From IMG/VR virus record IMGVR_UViG_3300020204_000326, positions 1-26,199 of that record: a stretch of DNA of 26,199 nt. One strand, written 5' to 3'. Below are positions 6,530 through 15,212 of the stretch, piece after piece. Positions within the stretch are counted from its first letter, which is position 1. Every line of letters begins with the position of its first letter. The stretch comes from a virus. The notes under the pieces are model-generated. The model was not told the DNA's origin and did no database searches. It saw only the letters and a list, made by a program, of their open reading frames with translations. Made by a program: the position numbers and the translations under genes.

Positions 6530-7939
6530 TCACATGAGGTTCTTAACAGCAACTCTTCTGTAGTAACGGTTTTGGTTAACACGAAGAGCACCACCACCTT
6601 GGTTAGTTCCTTCAGCGAATGGGTTAGCAACAAGACCATAACGAGTCTTGAAGCCAATTTTGGGCTGGAAGGAGTTCTCACCAACGGCACGAACCATTTG
6701 GAGAGGAACATATGGGCAATAGAACAGACCAGCATCATATGGGCTGGAACCCTTATAACCAACAACATAGTACTGGTTAGAAGGAGCAGTGTTGCTGGCG
6801 GTGAGGTTTGCAGAATATGGATCGATGTATACTCTGTACTTACCTTGGAGAACACCTGCGAAGGTGTTGCCAGTGTCATCAACGTTGAGGTTAGCGTTGA
6901 GTGCTGGGGTGTAATCGAGAACACCAGCCATGGTCAGTGCTGAAGCAACGTCAGCAGAGCACATGATGATGTTGCCCTTTCCGCGACGAGTTCTTTGTGC
7001 GATTGCGTTAGCATCACGCTCGATTTGGAAGAGTAGACCCTTGAACTTCTCAACTGACCAACGACCGTTGGAGTCAACGTCGAGGTCGAATACACCAGCA
7101 GTTGCAACGTTTTGAACTGCACCTTGCTCAGCAACCTTGTAGATGGTTCTGATGACTTCACGGTTGATTTCTGCAAGAATCTCAGTTGACAGAATGTTTG
7201 CCAACTCAGCTTCTGCATTCAGACCATGAATAGCCTTGAGGTCCTGAGCGAGTTCTAGTGAGTACTCAGCTTTCAGAGCGCGTGACTTTGCAGTAACGGT
7301 GACTTTCTCGATCGAGAATGCCATCTGGTTGAATGCATCTGCACCAACACCATCAAGGTTCTCAGCTGAATCAGTTCTTAGACCCTGACCAACGTTGTAA
7401 CCGGTTGAGTTTGCGCTGCCAACTGGGTTGAGCAGTGCTGGGTTTGAACCTGCCTGTGCAGTAGTACCCATACCAGCGATAGCATCGCTGAAACCATTAG
7501 CGTCGTCCAGACCAGCAGGCTGACCAGAGAATGCGGTATCTGCTTCGTTGTAGAAAGCTTCGGTGCCACTCTGACTGGTGTAGCGTGAACGCATTGCGAA
7601 GATGAGTCCAGTAGGACCACTCATTGGTTGAACGCCAGCGAGGTCATAAGCGACCAAGTTGGGCATTGAACGACGAATGAGTGAGATTAGAACTGGATCA
7701 AAACCTGCGGTGTTGGTTCCACCTGCGCTGGTGAATCCACCATTACCAACTGCGTTGGTTGGTGCTTCTGTTAGGAATGAACCTGCGCTCTCAAAAGAGG
7801 ATTGCTCTCTTAAAAATCTTTCTTGGTTTTCTAGCAGGACAGCGGTTACCGCCTTACGATGGGAATCTTTGATTGGATCAAGACCCTCATAGTTGAGGAG
7901 TGGAGCCCACTTTTCCTGCAGATGCTCTGAATGGAACAT
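6530..7939 (-). CDS. gp23: Major capsid protein gp23 precursor
   Basis: 469 residues, against 521 for the T4 precursor; an HK97-fold capsid protein of the gp23 family. It starts MFHSEHLQEKWAPLL, the usual cyanophage N-terminus, and carries later blocks such as GLIFAMRSRY and a C-terminal NRYYRRVAVKNLM. A likely gp21 cleavage site is FLTE/AP after residue 58, which fits the (L/I)xE rule and the T4 cut after residue 65; this is inference. A ribosome site AAAAGG lies about 9 bases upstream of the ATG. The gene is visibly richer in G and C than its neighbours, as expected for a highly expressed, codon-selected capsid gene. It follows scaffold gene 22 by 45 bases and ends in a strong terminator. 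Confidence 0.97.
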   Translation of the reverse strand: MFHSEHLQEKWAPLLNYEGLDPIKDSHRKAVTAVLLENQERFLREQSSFESAGSFLTEAPTNAVGNGGFTSAGGTNTAGFDPVLISLIRRSMPNLVAYDLAGVQPMSGPTGLIFAMRSRYTSQSGTEAFYNEADTAFSGQPAGLDDANGFSDAIAGMGTTAQAGSNPALLNPVGSANSTGYNVGQGLRTDSAENLDGVGADAFNQMAFSIEKVTVTAKSRALKAEYSLELAQDLKAIHGLNAEAELANILSTEILAEINREVIRTIYKVAEQGAVQNVATAGVFDLDVDSNGRWSVEKFKGLLFQIERDANAIAQRTRRGKGNIIMCSADVASALTMAGVLDYTPALNANLNVDDTGNTFAGVLQGKYRVYIDPYSANLTASNTAPSNQYYVVGYKGSSPYDAGLFYCPYVPLQMVRAVGENSFQPKIGFKTRYGLVANPFAEGTNQGGGALRVNQNRYYRRVAVKNLM

Positions 7940-7984
7940 TTGCGTTTACCTTTTGTGAATGTTTACGTTTGACTAATATTAAAT

Positions 7985-9124
7985 TCAGTTATTTTTGCTA
8001 AAACTACCAAGAGTTCTTAGATATCTTTCCATAGAACCAGAGTAAGTTTCAGGTGCAGAATCTACACCTTCAGACAAGGTTTCTGTTTTAGCTGATGGAG
8101 AGATGCCCTTTGTTGGGAAATATGATTCCCTTAAAGTCTCCAGTTTTTCACGATATTCTTCTTCACTTTCAAACTCAACACTTTCAACAAGTGAAGCTAG
8201 CTTCTCTTTCTGTGTCTGTGCGAGACCTTCGGAGACTTGATCTAAAATCCCATCAGCAACCGACTCTGCGAGACGCTTGTTAAGGGAGACGTTTTTCTCG
8301 ATTTGCTCGTTGAGTTTTTCTTCCATTTCATCAAGTTTTTCTACCATGCTCTCAAGCACATCATATTTATCTTCAGGGATTGTTACATAATGTTCTTCAA
8401 AAAGTCCTCTCATTCCTTGGAGGAATGATTCAGTCATTTCAGTTTTGAGACCGTGCTCGATTGTAAGTGCGTTCTCAGCGAACCACTCATCAGAGACGTA
8501 CTCTAGATAAGAATCTACACGCTCTGAAAGTGCTTCTTTAATTACTTCTACTTCTTTTAGAAGAGCAGCTGCATACTGCTCTTCTAGGGATTCCTTAATG
8601 TCGGAAACTTTTGAGCGAAGAGCAGCTTCGAAGATAATGCGTGCTTTCTCTTGGAATTCCTCGGAAAGATCTTCACCTTCTAGGAGAGCATTAACATCTT
8701 CTTCAATGTCAAACTCTTCCTCTACCACTTCTTCCTCTTCTTCGTTCTCATCTTCCTCTTCTCCCTCTTCCTCATCTTCCTCTTCTTCTTTATCCTCTAA
8801 AATTTCTTCATCTTCATCAATTTCTTCTTCAATAAGATCTTCATCTTCAAGTTCTTCTTCTTCTTTCATACCCTTGATTGGGTCTGCAGCAGATGCGCCC
8901 TTATTAACCACATCTCTAACTTGCTTTAAAGTTGTGCCAGGTGTTTTCAACTTTGCTGAATCATCATCTGGCTTATAGTTTTGTGGGGTAGGACCTCCTA
9001 GATCTTCATAAGATCCGGCACCTGACGTATCCATTGAATCTGCTGGCTTCGCACTGGCATTGACAGCAGTTTTGGATTGCTTAGTGCCTACTTCCATTTC
9101 TTGTAAATTTTTACCACGAGACAT
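7985..9124 (-). CDS. gp22: Prohead core scaffold protein gp22
   Basis: 379 residues, longer than T4 gp22 (269). It lies between protease gene 21 and capsid gene 23, the usual position. An N-terminal polar region is followed by a very acidic Glu/Asp block at about residues 88-147. After it comes VNALLEGEDLSEEF (144-157), then EKARIIFEAALRSKV, a block I associate with gp22, and a long helical coiled-coil-rich C-terminal part. The gp22 core shapes the prohead and is then degraded by gp21. The extra length is mainly the acidic block. A ribosome site GGAGAG lies about 6-11 bases before the ATG, with twin ATAAATA motifs further upstream. Plus-strand serine-rich reading frames here are only mirror images of the acidic run. 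Confidence 0.92.
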   Translation of the reverse strand: MSRGKNLQEMEVGTKQSKTAVNASAKPADSMDTSGAGSYEDLGGPTPQNYKPDDDSAKLKTPGTTLKQVRDVVNKGASAADPIKGMKEEEELEDEDLIEEEIDEDEEILEDKEEEEDEEEGEEEDENEEEEEVVEEEFDIEEDVNALLEGEDLSEEFQEKARIIFEAALRSKVSDIKESLEEQYAAALLKEVEVIKEALSERVDSYLEYVSDEWFAENALTIEHGLKTEMTESFLQGMRGLFEEHYVTIPEDKYDVLESMVEKLDEMEEKLNEQIEKNVSLNKRLAESVADGILDQVSEGLAQTQKEKLASLVESVEFESEEEYREKLETLRESYFPTKGISPSAKTETLSEGVDSAPETYSGSMERYLRTLGSFSKNN

Positions 9125-9156
9125 TTGAACTCTCCGATTTTCCTGTATGAAATCTA

Positions 9157-9167
9157 TATTTATTTAT
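9157..9167 (-). promoter_or_regulatory. gp22: Tandem late-promoter motifs ATAAATAAATA upstream of gene 22
   Basis: Two overlapping ATAAATA copies (9167-9161 and 9163-9157) read on the minus strand in the 55-base gap before gene 22. The preceding bases complete TATAAATA, the T4 late-promoter core. This would give a strong 22-23 transcript. Confidence 0.65.
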
Positions 9168-9179
9168 ATTTTAATAATT

Positions 9180-9830
9180 TCAAAGACTATTTAAGAAATC
9201 ATTAAATAAGTTTAATTTATGCTCTTCAAGTTTTCTTTGGTCTACAAGCGTATTAATACGTCTTTGTGCCCTTTCTGCATACTTTTCTCTTAGGATGCCA
9301 CCATCCCATACCCACTCTTTGCCTTCCATAATACCTTGAACAAAAGCATCAGGGGCAGAAGGATCAGCAACAATATCAGCAGCAGTTGCAAGCATAAAAT
9401 CTTCACCAACTTCATTATATCCTTCTTTTGTTGGTCTTACTGAACCAATACCACGAGAAGAAACGCCAAGAGTAACTCCTTCTTTAAGAAGTGACTCTGC
9501 AATCTTACCCATTGGAGTTGATAGGATTTGTGCTTTTCCAATAAAATCATTTCCTCTTTGTTCAAGAGAAACAATTTTGTGCGAGACTCTATCAAGGTTT
9601 ACAGTAGGTCCATCAGGGTGACCAAGTTCTCCAAGAGCACGACCCTTGTTTACATATTGTTCAGTATAACGCTTTACCTCTCTTTCCATAACAGGCATAC
9701 GATAGATTCTATTGTTCCTGTTTGGTTGTTCAGTTTGTAGGAAAGGTCCTTGAATATAGAGAGTTTTTTTGCCGTTTACTGTTTCAGTAAGAACTTCTAC
9801 TTTTTCGATCTCTTCTCTAATAAGTTTCAT
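9180..9830 (-). CDS. gp21: Prohead core protease gp21
   Basis: 216 residues from the ATG at 9830 (MKLIREEIEKVEV), against 212 in T4. A longer upstream reading is possible but would overlap the preceding gene by about 140 bases. The chosen ATG starts one base after the preceding TAA and has a good AGGAGA ribosome site. Family features are GELGHP with H71 as likely catalytic histidine, GVSSRG with S124/S125 as the serine region, and ADIVADPSAPDA (151-162). This herpesvirus-protease-like serine peptidase cleaves gp23, gp22 and other prohead proteins after Glu during head maturation, then digests itself. It is followed by scaffold and capsid genes. Confidence 0.95.
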   Translation of the reverse strand: MKLIREEIEKVEVLTETVNGKKTLYIQGPFLQTEQPNRNNRIYRMPVMEREVKRYTEQYVNKGRALGELGHPDGPTVNLDRVSHKIVSLEQRGNDFIGKAQILSTPMGKIAESLLKEGVTLGVSSRGIGSVRPTKEGYNEVGEDFMLATAADIVADPSAPDAFVQGIMEGKEWVWDGGILREKYAERAQRRINTLVDQRKLEEHKLNLFNDFLNSL

Positions 9831-9831
9831 T

Positions 9832-10383
9832 TTAAGCGTCTCCTGTGATTTGAACTTGTTGATGGTATAAAGTTCCTGAACCGACCCCATATGCAGAAAT
9901 TTTGTTTGATAAAGAAACGGTTGAATCTGGTGATACAAATGCCGTTGCAATACCGGTACTGTTATGATCAACGATCATTCTTGTCTGGAAATACCCATTG
10001 ACACCAGAAGAAGTATCAACTGACAAAACTTGTTTGTGAGTAAAATCATAATATGATTGTCCACTTGCAGATAGACTTACATAATCACCTACACCAAAAG
10101 GAACTTGTGTTCCTTCTGGAACGACAATGGTTGTCGTGGATCCTGTTGTAACTCCAACAACACGATTTGATGCTTTGGTAAGAGCAAGAGTAACTGTTTG
10201 CCCTGATGCTACAAAATAGTCTGCATTTGTCGCTGATGGATTACCTCCAATTAAAACATGGGCGGCACCACTAACAGCAGTAACTCTCAAAACACTTGAT
10301 TGAACTGAAAAAGAAGATGATGTGGATGCAGCACCTGCAGTAAATGCAAACGAGGATCCAGATCCAACTGGTCTATGAGCCAT
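9832..10383 (-). CDS. Beta-rich virion-type protein in the gene 68 position, function unknown
   Basis: 183 residues, not assigned to a named family. The composition is rich in Ser, Thr, Val, Gly and Ala, with alternating beta-type segments such as SVLRVTAVSGAAHVLIGG (about 30-47) and TTTIVVPEGTQVPFGVGDYV (83-102). There are no Cys residues, coiled coil, signal peptide or membrane segment. This looks like a beta-sandwich structural or decoration protein, not the helical core protein gp68 that holds this slot in T4. An ATAAATA motif lies 25-31 bases before the ATG, and a weak leader without a ribosome site follows. Its stop is one base before the gene 21 ATG, so they are probably co-expressed late. 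A head decoration or head-assembly role is inferred from position only. Confidence 0.85.
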   Translation of the reverse strand: MAHRPVGSGSSFAFTAGAASTSSSFSVQSSVLRVTAVSGAAHVLIGGNPSATNADYFVASGQTVTLALTKASNRVVGVTTGSTTTIVVPEGTQVPFGVGDYVSLSASGQSYYDFTHKQVLSVDTSSGVNGYFQTRMIVDHNSTGIATAFVSPDSTVSLSNKISAYGVGSGTLYHQQVQITGDA

Positions 10384-10407
10384 TATTTTTTATAGTACAC
10401 TTTTAGT

Positions 10408-10414
10408 TATTTAT
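10408..10414 (-). promoter_or_regulatory. Late-promoter motif ATAAATA upstream of the 183-residue gene
   Basis: ATAAATA on the minus strand, 25-31 bases before the ATG at 10383 and just after the gene 67-like stop. It would drive the 183-residue gene and gene 21. Confidence 0.6.
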
Positions 10415-10423
10415 TAATTATTA

Positions 10424-10594
10424 TTATTCTTCCCCAAAATCTTCAATTTCATCCTCATCAAACATATTAGATGCTACTGATGGACGAAAAGAATCGATTT
10501 TCTCCGCTGATTTTGCAAAGAGAAGTTCTTTAATTTTATCACTGATTTGAATGGGGGATTCATCAGTAACAATCATATCTAAGAGTTCTTCCAT
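10424..10594 (-). CDS. gp67: Prohead core protein gp67-like (56 residues)
   Basis: A 56-residue frame, starting MEELLDMIVTDESPIQISDK and ending DEDEIEDFGEE. T4 gp67 (80 residues) likewise begins with MEGLIEAI, has a short helical middle and an acidic tail. Here the middle is IKELLFAKSAEKIDSFRPS, followed by the acidic end. Position between portal gene 20 and protease gene 21 supports the call. gp67 is a minor prohead core protein that gp21 cleaves in T4. The tail is shorter than in T4. An ATAAATA late motif overlaps the end of gene 20 upstream. The leader has no ribosome site. Confidence 0.82.
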   Translation of the reverse strand: MEELLDMIVTDESPIQISDKIKELLFAKSAEKIDSFRPSVASNMFDEDEIEDFGEE

Positions 10595-10620
10595 TTTAAT
10601 TCATTAATGAATGACTGTTG

Positions 10621-10627
10621 TATTTAT
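10621..10627 (-). promoter_or_regulatory. Late-promoter motif TATAAATA overlapping the end of gene 20
   Basis: ATAAATA on the minus strand, preceded by T to give the full TATAAATA core. It overlaps the gene 20 stop codon and lies 27-33 bases before the gene 67-like ATG, so it probably gives a separate 67 transcript. Confidence 0.65.
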
Positions 10628-12297
10628 ATTTCACCCCCGTTGGGCATTTCTGGCGGTTTAACCACCTTTGATTGGGATTCTAGATCTGGTTCCATAATAG
10701 GTGCTCCCAAATCCATAGATGCATTTGAATTCATTGAGGCATCAGTTGTTGGATCGATTAAAGTATTTGGGTCTGGAATAATACCATTTTTAATTTCTTT
10801 TTCGATCAACTTATCTTGTTCAATGATTTCTTCATCAGTTTGGCGAAGAATCTTTCTACGCACATAGTCCTGAGAAAAATATTTTCCAACATATGATTCT
10901 GCTGTTGCAACCATCGTCAGTCTTTCGTTCATCAATTCCGCATCTTTTAATTCAGAGAAATGATTATCATATAAGAAGTCATATTGAATATGCTGACTCA
11001 TGATTTCCCAATCTTCTGTGGTTACTATATTTTTGAGAATCAGTTGAGTTTTTAGCATATCATTAAACACATTTGAGAATCTTTTTCTCAAACGACCAAC
11101 AAATTTGGTGAACTTTAACTCGTCCCGTAGAATTTCGGATGATCTGCCAAGATTAAATCCACCTTCTCCATCCATTCTAGATGGTGGAACGTTTAGAGAT
11201 CTATAAAGTTTACTTTGAAAATAATTAATGTCAGTGATTTCCCCAAGATTTTGTCCACCGGGGAGAGTTGTAATTTCCGTTCCTCTACCACCCTCACGTC
11301 TTGGAAGCCAGAAATCTTCAAGCATCGCCATCATTTTTTTATCATCACGAACTTCGCCAGTACTTGCATCGTAAACTAACTTATTACGATAACGCATCAT
11401 GACATCACGCAGATATTGTTCTGCTTTGACCTTGGGAAGATTACCCACATCGATGTAGAAAATTCTTCTTTCTGGTGCGCGTGACAGACGATAGATAACC
11501 AGAGAGTCTTCAATCATGCGAAGTTGATTGAGAGATTTAATTGCTTTGTGTAGATAAGATAATGTATTTCCTTTATTTCTATCTACAAGTCCAGATGTGC
11601 AATAGGTAATGGCGTCCTTTGCAATTTTAATTCCCTGACTAGCACCAGTTTGACCTGGATTTGCTGATGGGTAAATTGTTCTTGGATTGTAAATAAAATA
11701 TTCTTCTAGTTCAGGAAACTCATAATCCATAGGATTATCAGTTTGAATAACTTGAATATTTCTTAATCTACTATCATTATCTTTTTTCTTTTCTTTCCTT
11801 ACATAACGCATTTTCATTGCGTCAATGTATCGAAGTTCTTTAATCCCTTCTTGAGGATTTTTAAAATCTATAATTTTATGGTAAAAGATTCTACCATCAA
11901 TATACCAATTCCTATAAATTTCATGAGATTTTTTATCAAAATCTAAAAGATCTAAAATATATTTAAATTCTTGACGTATTTTTTTCTTTATCCCATCACT
12001 AGCATTTAGATTGTCTAGATCAATTTGCACCGGAACATCATTGCTATCCGAAACAATCGCTTCATTTACAATATCTTCAATGGCACTATCAACTTCTGGA
12101 TGAAGCGCCATTTCACGATATCTTTTAATTAATTCAAATTCTGTTCTATAAACACCTTCCAGATCTACATATGAACCAAAAAAGCCACTACTCATGTAGT
12201 GGTCAACCCCGTCCTCATTATTGGGAGGAACGGGGGAAACCGCAGTCTGAGGCAATGGCTCTTTATCTTCAATTGAAAAACCAAACAGTCTTGCCAT
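10624..12297 (-). CDS. gp20: Portal vertex protein gp20
   Basis: 557 residues, against 524 for T4 gp20. It begins MARLFGFSIEDKE and carries gp20 blocks including GFFGSYVDLEG (about 38-48), IVNEAIVSDSNDVPVQIDL, YRLSRAPERRIFYIDVGNLP, GRGTEITTLPGGQNLGEI and LNVPPSRMDGEGGFNLGR. Gene 20 proteins are the usual marker for T4-like cyanophages. Twelve copies form the channel at the head vertex where assembly starts and DNA enters with gp17. Genes 19 and 18 lie upstream, and 67 downstream. An ATAAATA motif sits 28-34 bases before the ATG; a GGAAGG run follows it but is too far from the ATG to be an ordinary ribosome site. Confidence 0.97.
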   Translation of the reverse strand: MARLFGFSIEDKEPLPQTAVSPVPPNNEDGVDHYMSSGFFGSYVDLEGVYRTEFELIKRYREMALHPEVDSAIEDIVNEAIVSDSNDVPVQIDLDNLNASDGIKKKIRQEFKYILDLLDFDKKSHEIYRNWYIDGRIFYHKIIDFKNPQEGIKELRYIDAMKMRYVRKEKKKDNDSRLRNIQVIQTDNPMDYEFPELEEYFIYNPRTIYPSANPGQTGASQGIKIAKDAITYCTSGLVDRNKGNTLSYLHKAIKSLNQLRMIEDSLVIYRLSRAPERRIFYIDVGNLPKVKAEQYLRDVMMRYRNKLVYDASTGEVRDDKKMMAMLEDFWLPRREGGRGTEITTLPGGQNLGEITDINYFQSKLYRSLNVPPSRMDGEGGFNLGRSSEILRDELKFTKFVGRLRKRFSNVFNDMLKTQLILKNIVTTEDWEIMSQHIQYDFLYDNHFSELKDAELMNERLTMVATAESYVGKYFSQDYVRRKILRQTDEEIIEQDKLIEKEIKNGIIPDPNTLIDPTTDASMNSNASMDLGAPIMEPDLESQSKVVKPPEMPNGGEI

Positions 12298-12324
12298 AAT
12301 TTATTTTTTAATTTTACCTTCCTC

Positions 12325-12331
12325 TATTTAT
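12325..12331 (-). promoter_or_regulatory. gp20: Late-promoter motif ATAAATA upstream of gene 20
   Basis: ATAAATA on the minus strand in the 33-base gap between the gene 19 stop and the gene 20 ATG, touching the stop codon. Confidence 0.6.
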
Positions 12332-12897
12332 TATGATTCCTCAGTAGAGGGAGTCCAGTATTGAACTTGGAATTCGACAGTAAACTCTTCAATTTGATCA
12401 GAGCTATCATATGAGAGGTCGATTGCACTGACGTTTGTTGGGAAAATATCGTAGAATTTATATGTGGCAGCAGTTTCTAAACCAGAACCAGTTTGGGTAT
12501 TTTTTCCAACGGTGCTATTACCTCTCCTAAACTGCTTAACATATGCGTTGCACATATAAGTACTTGGATCAGTTGCACCACTGCCATCTGCATATTGTCC
12601 AATTGATTGCATCCAAGCTTCCATAGCATCTCTGATAAGAAAATCTTGATCATTGATGACAGTAATGGACCAAGTATCAAATGTTCTATCACCAGCAACC
12701 TTAAATACTCTTCCTCTAAATGGAACATCAATAGATCCAATAGTTGATGCAGGAAGATTTGCTGCTTTGCATAGAATAGGGAAGTTGGCAGTTAGAGTTA
12801 CTCCACTGGGTGGAGTTGGAATAGTTACTTCAAATAAATTGGGACGAGCACCACCACCAATAAGTGCTGATTTGAAATCCTGAATAGAGTTTGCCAT
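12331..12897 (-). CDS. gp19: Tail tube protein gp19
   Basis: 188 residues, against 163 in T4. Features are ARPNLFEVTIPTP (17-29), LCKAANLPASTIGSIDVPFRGR (42-63), then FKVAGDRTFDTWSITVINDQDF, a typical tube block, and a C-terminal FQVQYWTPS. It forms the inner tube of the contractile tail through which DNA passes. It follows sheath gene 18 by 35 bases. The ribosome site AAGGAGG (12913-12907) about 9 bases before the ATG is the strongest seen in the window, fitting the high copy number of the product. No separate promoter is visible, so it is probably co-transcribed with gene 18. Confidence 0.95.
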   Translation of the reverse strand: MANSIQDFKSALIGGGARPNLFEVTIPTPPSGVTLTANFPILCKAANLPASTIGSIDVPFRGRVFKVAGDRTFDTWSITVINDQDFLIRDAMEAWMQSIGQYADGSGATDPSTYMCNAYVKQFRRGNSTVGKNTQTGSGLETAATYKFYDIFPTNVSAIDLSYDSSDQIEEFTVEFQVQYWTPSTEES

Positions 12898-12932
12898 TTT
12901 TTAGTTCCTCCTTGTTTTTGTTTTAATTAAAA

Positions 12933-15125
12933 TCAAACAGTACCAGCAACTTCTTCAAAACTTACTCCTGTTCTAGTAGCAACAAAGGTAAGTGTGACAT
13001 AGTTAATAGACTTGGCGGGTTTCAGGTAAATATCAGCTCTGAATTCATTATTATCAATAACATCAGGAGTATTGTTTGATGCATCACAAACTACCAAGAA
13101 TCCGTAAAGACCGCGCTTTGCTTGAACATCGCGGAGGTATGGCTCAACAATGTTTCTGAAATTTGCTCTGGTAATTTCATCATTCAGTTCGAATAGTTGA
13201 GCCTGAGCACTTCTTTCGAGAGCCTGTTCAACGGTCAAGAAGAGACGGCGAACATTAATTCTGTCAAAGGCAGACGCATATCCAAGTGCGGTTTTATCGC
13301 CAAAAAGTAGAATTCCAATTCCGGGTTTGTTAATAATCGAATTAACTCTTAGTGGATAAAGTTGGTCTCTCTGTGCTTTTGATGGATTGTATGCAAGTTT
13401 GATCGCATTGTTCAGAATTCCTCTTTGCTGTCCAGCGGGAGAGAACCATGGATATGCGGCAATACTTGTTCTAACCATCAATCCAGCAACATCTGGGTTA
13501 CAGGGAAGGTAACGGAATCTATTGTTAAATCTATCATAAGTGTACTTATATCCACTATCAAATACTGTATATGATGAAGAAGAAAGTGGAGAGAAGAATT
13601 CTAGAATATTATCAGTTTGGGTATCTGAATTGGTAATATCCACAACATCTGCGCGATGTGGTGAAATTACGGCAATACAATCTTTTCTTTGATTGGCAAT
13701 AGAAATCAGATGATTTGCTTTTGCTTGTGATTCAAACTTATTTCCCAATCCAGGACCCATGATCAGATAATCAACTTGTACCTCATCTCTATTTGAGAAG
13801 AGATTGTATGCTGTGATCAGATTTCCTAGGGTAGCTGTCATTCCATTAGTATAGTTATTTCCACCACTTAAAGTATAAGTGACGTTACCGATAGCACTAT
13901 AAGTTCTGCTTTGGGCATCCTGATTCCAGAGACCCTGTGCAGTCGTGAATGGAGTAAATCCACCACTAAATCCAACAGGAACCACATCTTCATTAACATT
14001 TAGATCATCGGATGGGTTGTCTCCAACATAAACATAGTTTGAATATACTGCAAGATAATTTTTCCACCATATTTTTTGTGGAGAATTTACTGCCGAGATA
14101 GCATCTGATGCTTTTGATAGTCCAATGTGTTTTTCTAAAAGATTACCTTGAATTCCAGTTACTGTTCCAAGATCATCTACAAGAACTACGTGAATTTCGT
14201 CACTCTTACCATTTCTATTTACAGCATGTTGGGTTGTTCCTGGTTTAGGAGCAATTGAGTTCCAATAGATGGATCCATTGGTTAGTGTTAGAACTTGTTC
14301 ATCATACCAATCTAAAATTGGAGTAGTGCCAGTATTAATTGTGGCTGTTGCAATTCCAGATCCACCACTATTGATAAAGGAAACCGTTAGGTTGCCACCA
14401 CTTGTAGCAGCTTTAAATGATTGTAGTCTTGAATTTGGTGCATAAGTAACTGCTGTTTGAGTTCCATTTGTTGCAACAAGTGAAGTTATCTTCACATCAA
14501 CTGTGCTAGCACCAATTCCAGTAACAATTCCTTTTAGATATCCACTGAAAAGTGAAGTATTTCCGACACCAGCAGAAACAACATTAGTAAGTGATGTTGT
14601 TACTGCAGTTCCAACTGTTACAGCAGCGGTAGCAGCAGCACCAACTTGAAGAATTTGATCTGCTTTATCGTCAATGACACAAACCTTTAAGTTATTTGCC
14701 CATGTTCCTGGGTTCTTTGCTGCAAAAATATAGTTAGCAATATCATCTGCATAATTTGCTTCATAATCATCAAAATTCTTAATTTTAAGTGTTGGTTCTC
14801 CGGCAGTTGAGACGCCAGAAGAATTGCGAATAGCATTTGCATTCACAAGTGAGGTATCATCGGCTCTAACTACTTTAAGAACACCGCCATATGAAAGGAA
14901 AGACGATGCACTCATCCAATACTCATATTGTGAGTCCGTGGAAAGAGGCTTTCCAAAGACATTGATAAGTTCTTGTTCTGTGGTAATGTCAATAGGTTCT
15001 TCAACTGGACCAAGAGCAAAAGGACCCGCAATTGCTCCAATATTATCTAAAACATTATCAGCTCTTCCTACTGTTAGATCAACCTCTCGGACGAGTACGC
15101 CTGGAGATAATTGAGGAGTCGCCAT
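12933..15125 (-). CDS. gp18: Contractile tail sheath protein gp18
   Basis: 730 residues, against 659 in T4. The N-terminus SPGVLVREVDLTVG (7-20) and the following block containing IGAIAGPFALGPVEEP are typical of phage sheath proteins. The C-terminal 250 residues carry the conserved sheath core: DVAGLMVRTSIAAYPWFSPAG, then NKPGIGILLFGDKTALGYAS and FDRINVRRLFLTVEQALER. The middle (about 150-310) is Ser/Thr/Gly/Ala-rich and is probably the surface-exposed variable domain that explains the extra length. The protein wraps the gp19 tube and contracts on infection. A GGAG ribosome site precedes the ATG, and two ATAAATA motifs lie further upstream. Confidence 0.96.
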   Translation of the reverse strand: MATPQLSPGVLVREVDLTVGRADNVLDNIGAIAGPFALGPVEEPIDITTEQELINVFGKPLSTDSQYEYWMSASSFLSYGGVLKVVRADDTSLVNANAIRNSSGVSTAGEPTLKIKNFDDYEANYADDIANYIFAAKNPGTWANNLKVCVIDDKADQILQVGAAATAAVTVGTAVTTSLTNVVSAGVGNTSLFSGYLKGIVTGIGASTVDVKITSLVATNGTQTAVTYAPNSRLQSFKAATSGGNLTVSFINSGGSGIATATINTGTTPILDWYDEQVLTLTNGSIYWNSIAPKPGTTQHAVNRNGKSDEIHVVLVDDLGTVTGIQGNLLEKHIGLSKASDAISAVNSPQKIWWKNYLAVYSNYVYVGDNPSDDLNVNEDVVPVGFSGGFTPFTTAQGLWNQDAQSRTYSAIGNVTYTLSGGNNYTNGMTATLGNLITAYNLFSNRDEVQVDYLIMGPGLGNKFESQAKANHLISIANQRKDCIAVISPHRADVVDITNSDTQTDNILEFFSPLSSSSYTVFDSGYKYTYDRFNNRFRYLPCNPDVAGLMVRTSIAAYPWFSPAGQQRGILNNAIKLAYNPSKAQRDQLYPLRVNSIINKPGIGILLFGDKTALGYASAFDRINVRRLFLTVEQALERSAQAQLFELNDEITRANFRNIVEPYLRDVQAKRGLYGFLVVCDASNNTPDVIDNNEFRADIYLKPAKSINYVTLTFVATRTGVSFEEVAGTV

Positions 15126-15158
15126 GTTTTTCTCCGTAAATCTCAGTTAACTAAAAAT

Positions 15159-15165
15159 TATTTAT
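15159..15165 (-). promoter_or_regulatory. gp18: Late-promoter motif ATAAATA upstream of gene 18 (proximal)
   Basis: ATAAATA on the minus strand, 34-40 bases before the gene 18 ATG, in the 86-base gap that separates gene 18 from the zinc-finger gene. Confidence 0.62.
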
Positions 15166-15205
15166 TAAAAAATGAGTTTACGTGGCGGAAATGGGCCGTG
15201 AATTA

Positions 15206-15212
15206 TATTTAT
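15206..15212 (-). promoter_or_regulatory. gp18: Late-promoter motif ATAAATA upstream of gene 18 (distal)
   Basis: A second minus-strand ATAAATA at the stop codon of the 77-residue gene, 81-87 bases before gene 18. Two motifs ahead of the sheath gene suggest a strong late start here. Confidence 0.5.

Noticed and set aside
6466-6924. 152-codon minus-strand frame overlapping gene 23
   Set aside because: Out-of-frame shadow of the capsid gene, which is certain; the composition is unlike a phage protein.
8598-8978. Plus-strand serine-rich reading frame of 126 codons
   Set aside because: It is the mirror of the Glu/Asp-rich block of gp22 (GAA/GAG read as TTC/CTC and, in this frame, Ser codons) with no start signals or neighbours on that strand.
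9831-9971. Extended N-terminus for gp21 starting MIITVPVLQ
   Set aside because: It would overlap the 183-residue gene by 140 bases; the ATG at 9830 has a good ribosome site and a gp21-like start.
15170-15205. Possible hairpin terminator between the 77-residue gene and gene 18
   Set aside because: The GC-rich patch pairs poorly (bulged five-base stem) and the T run is several bases away.
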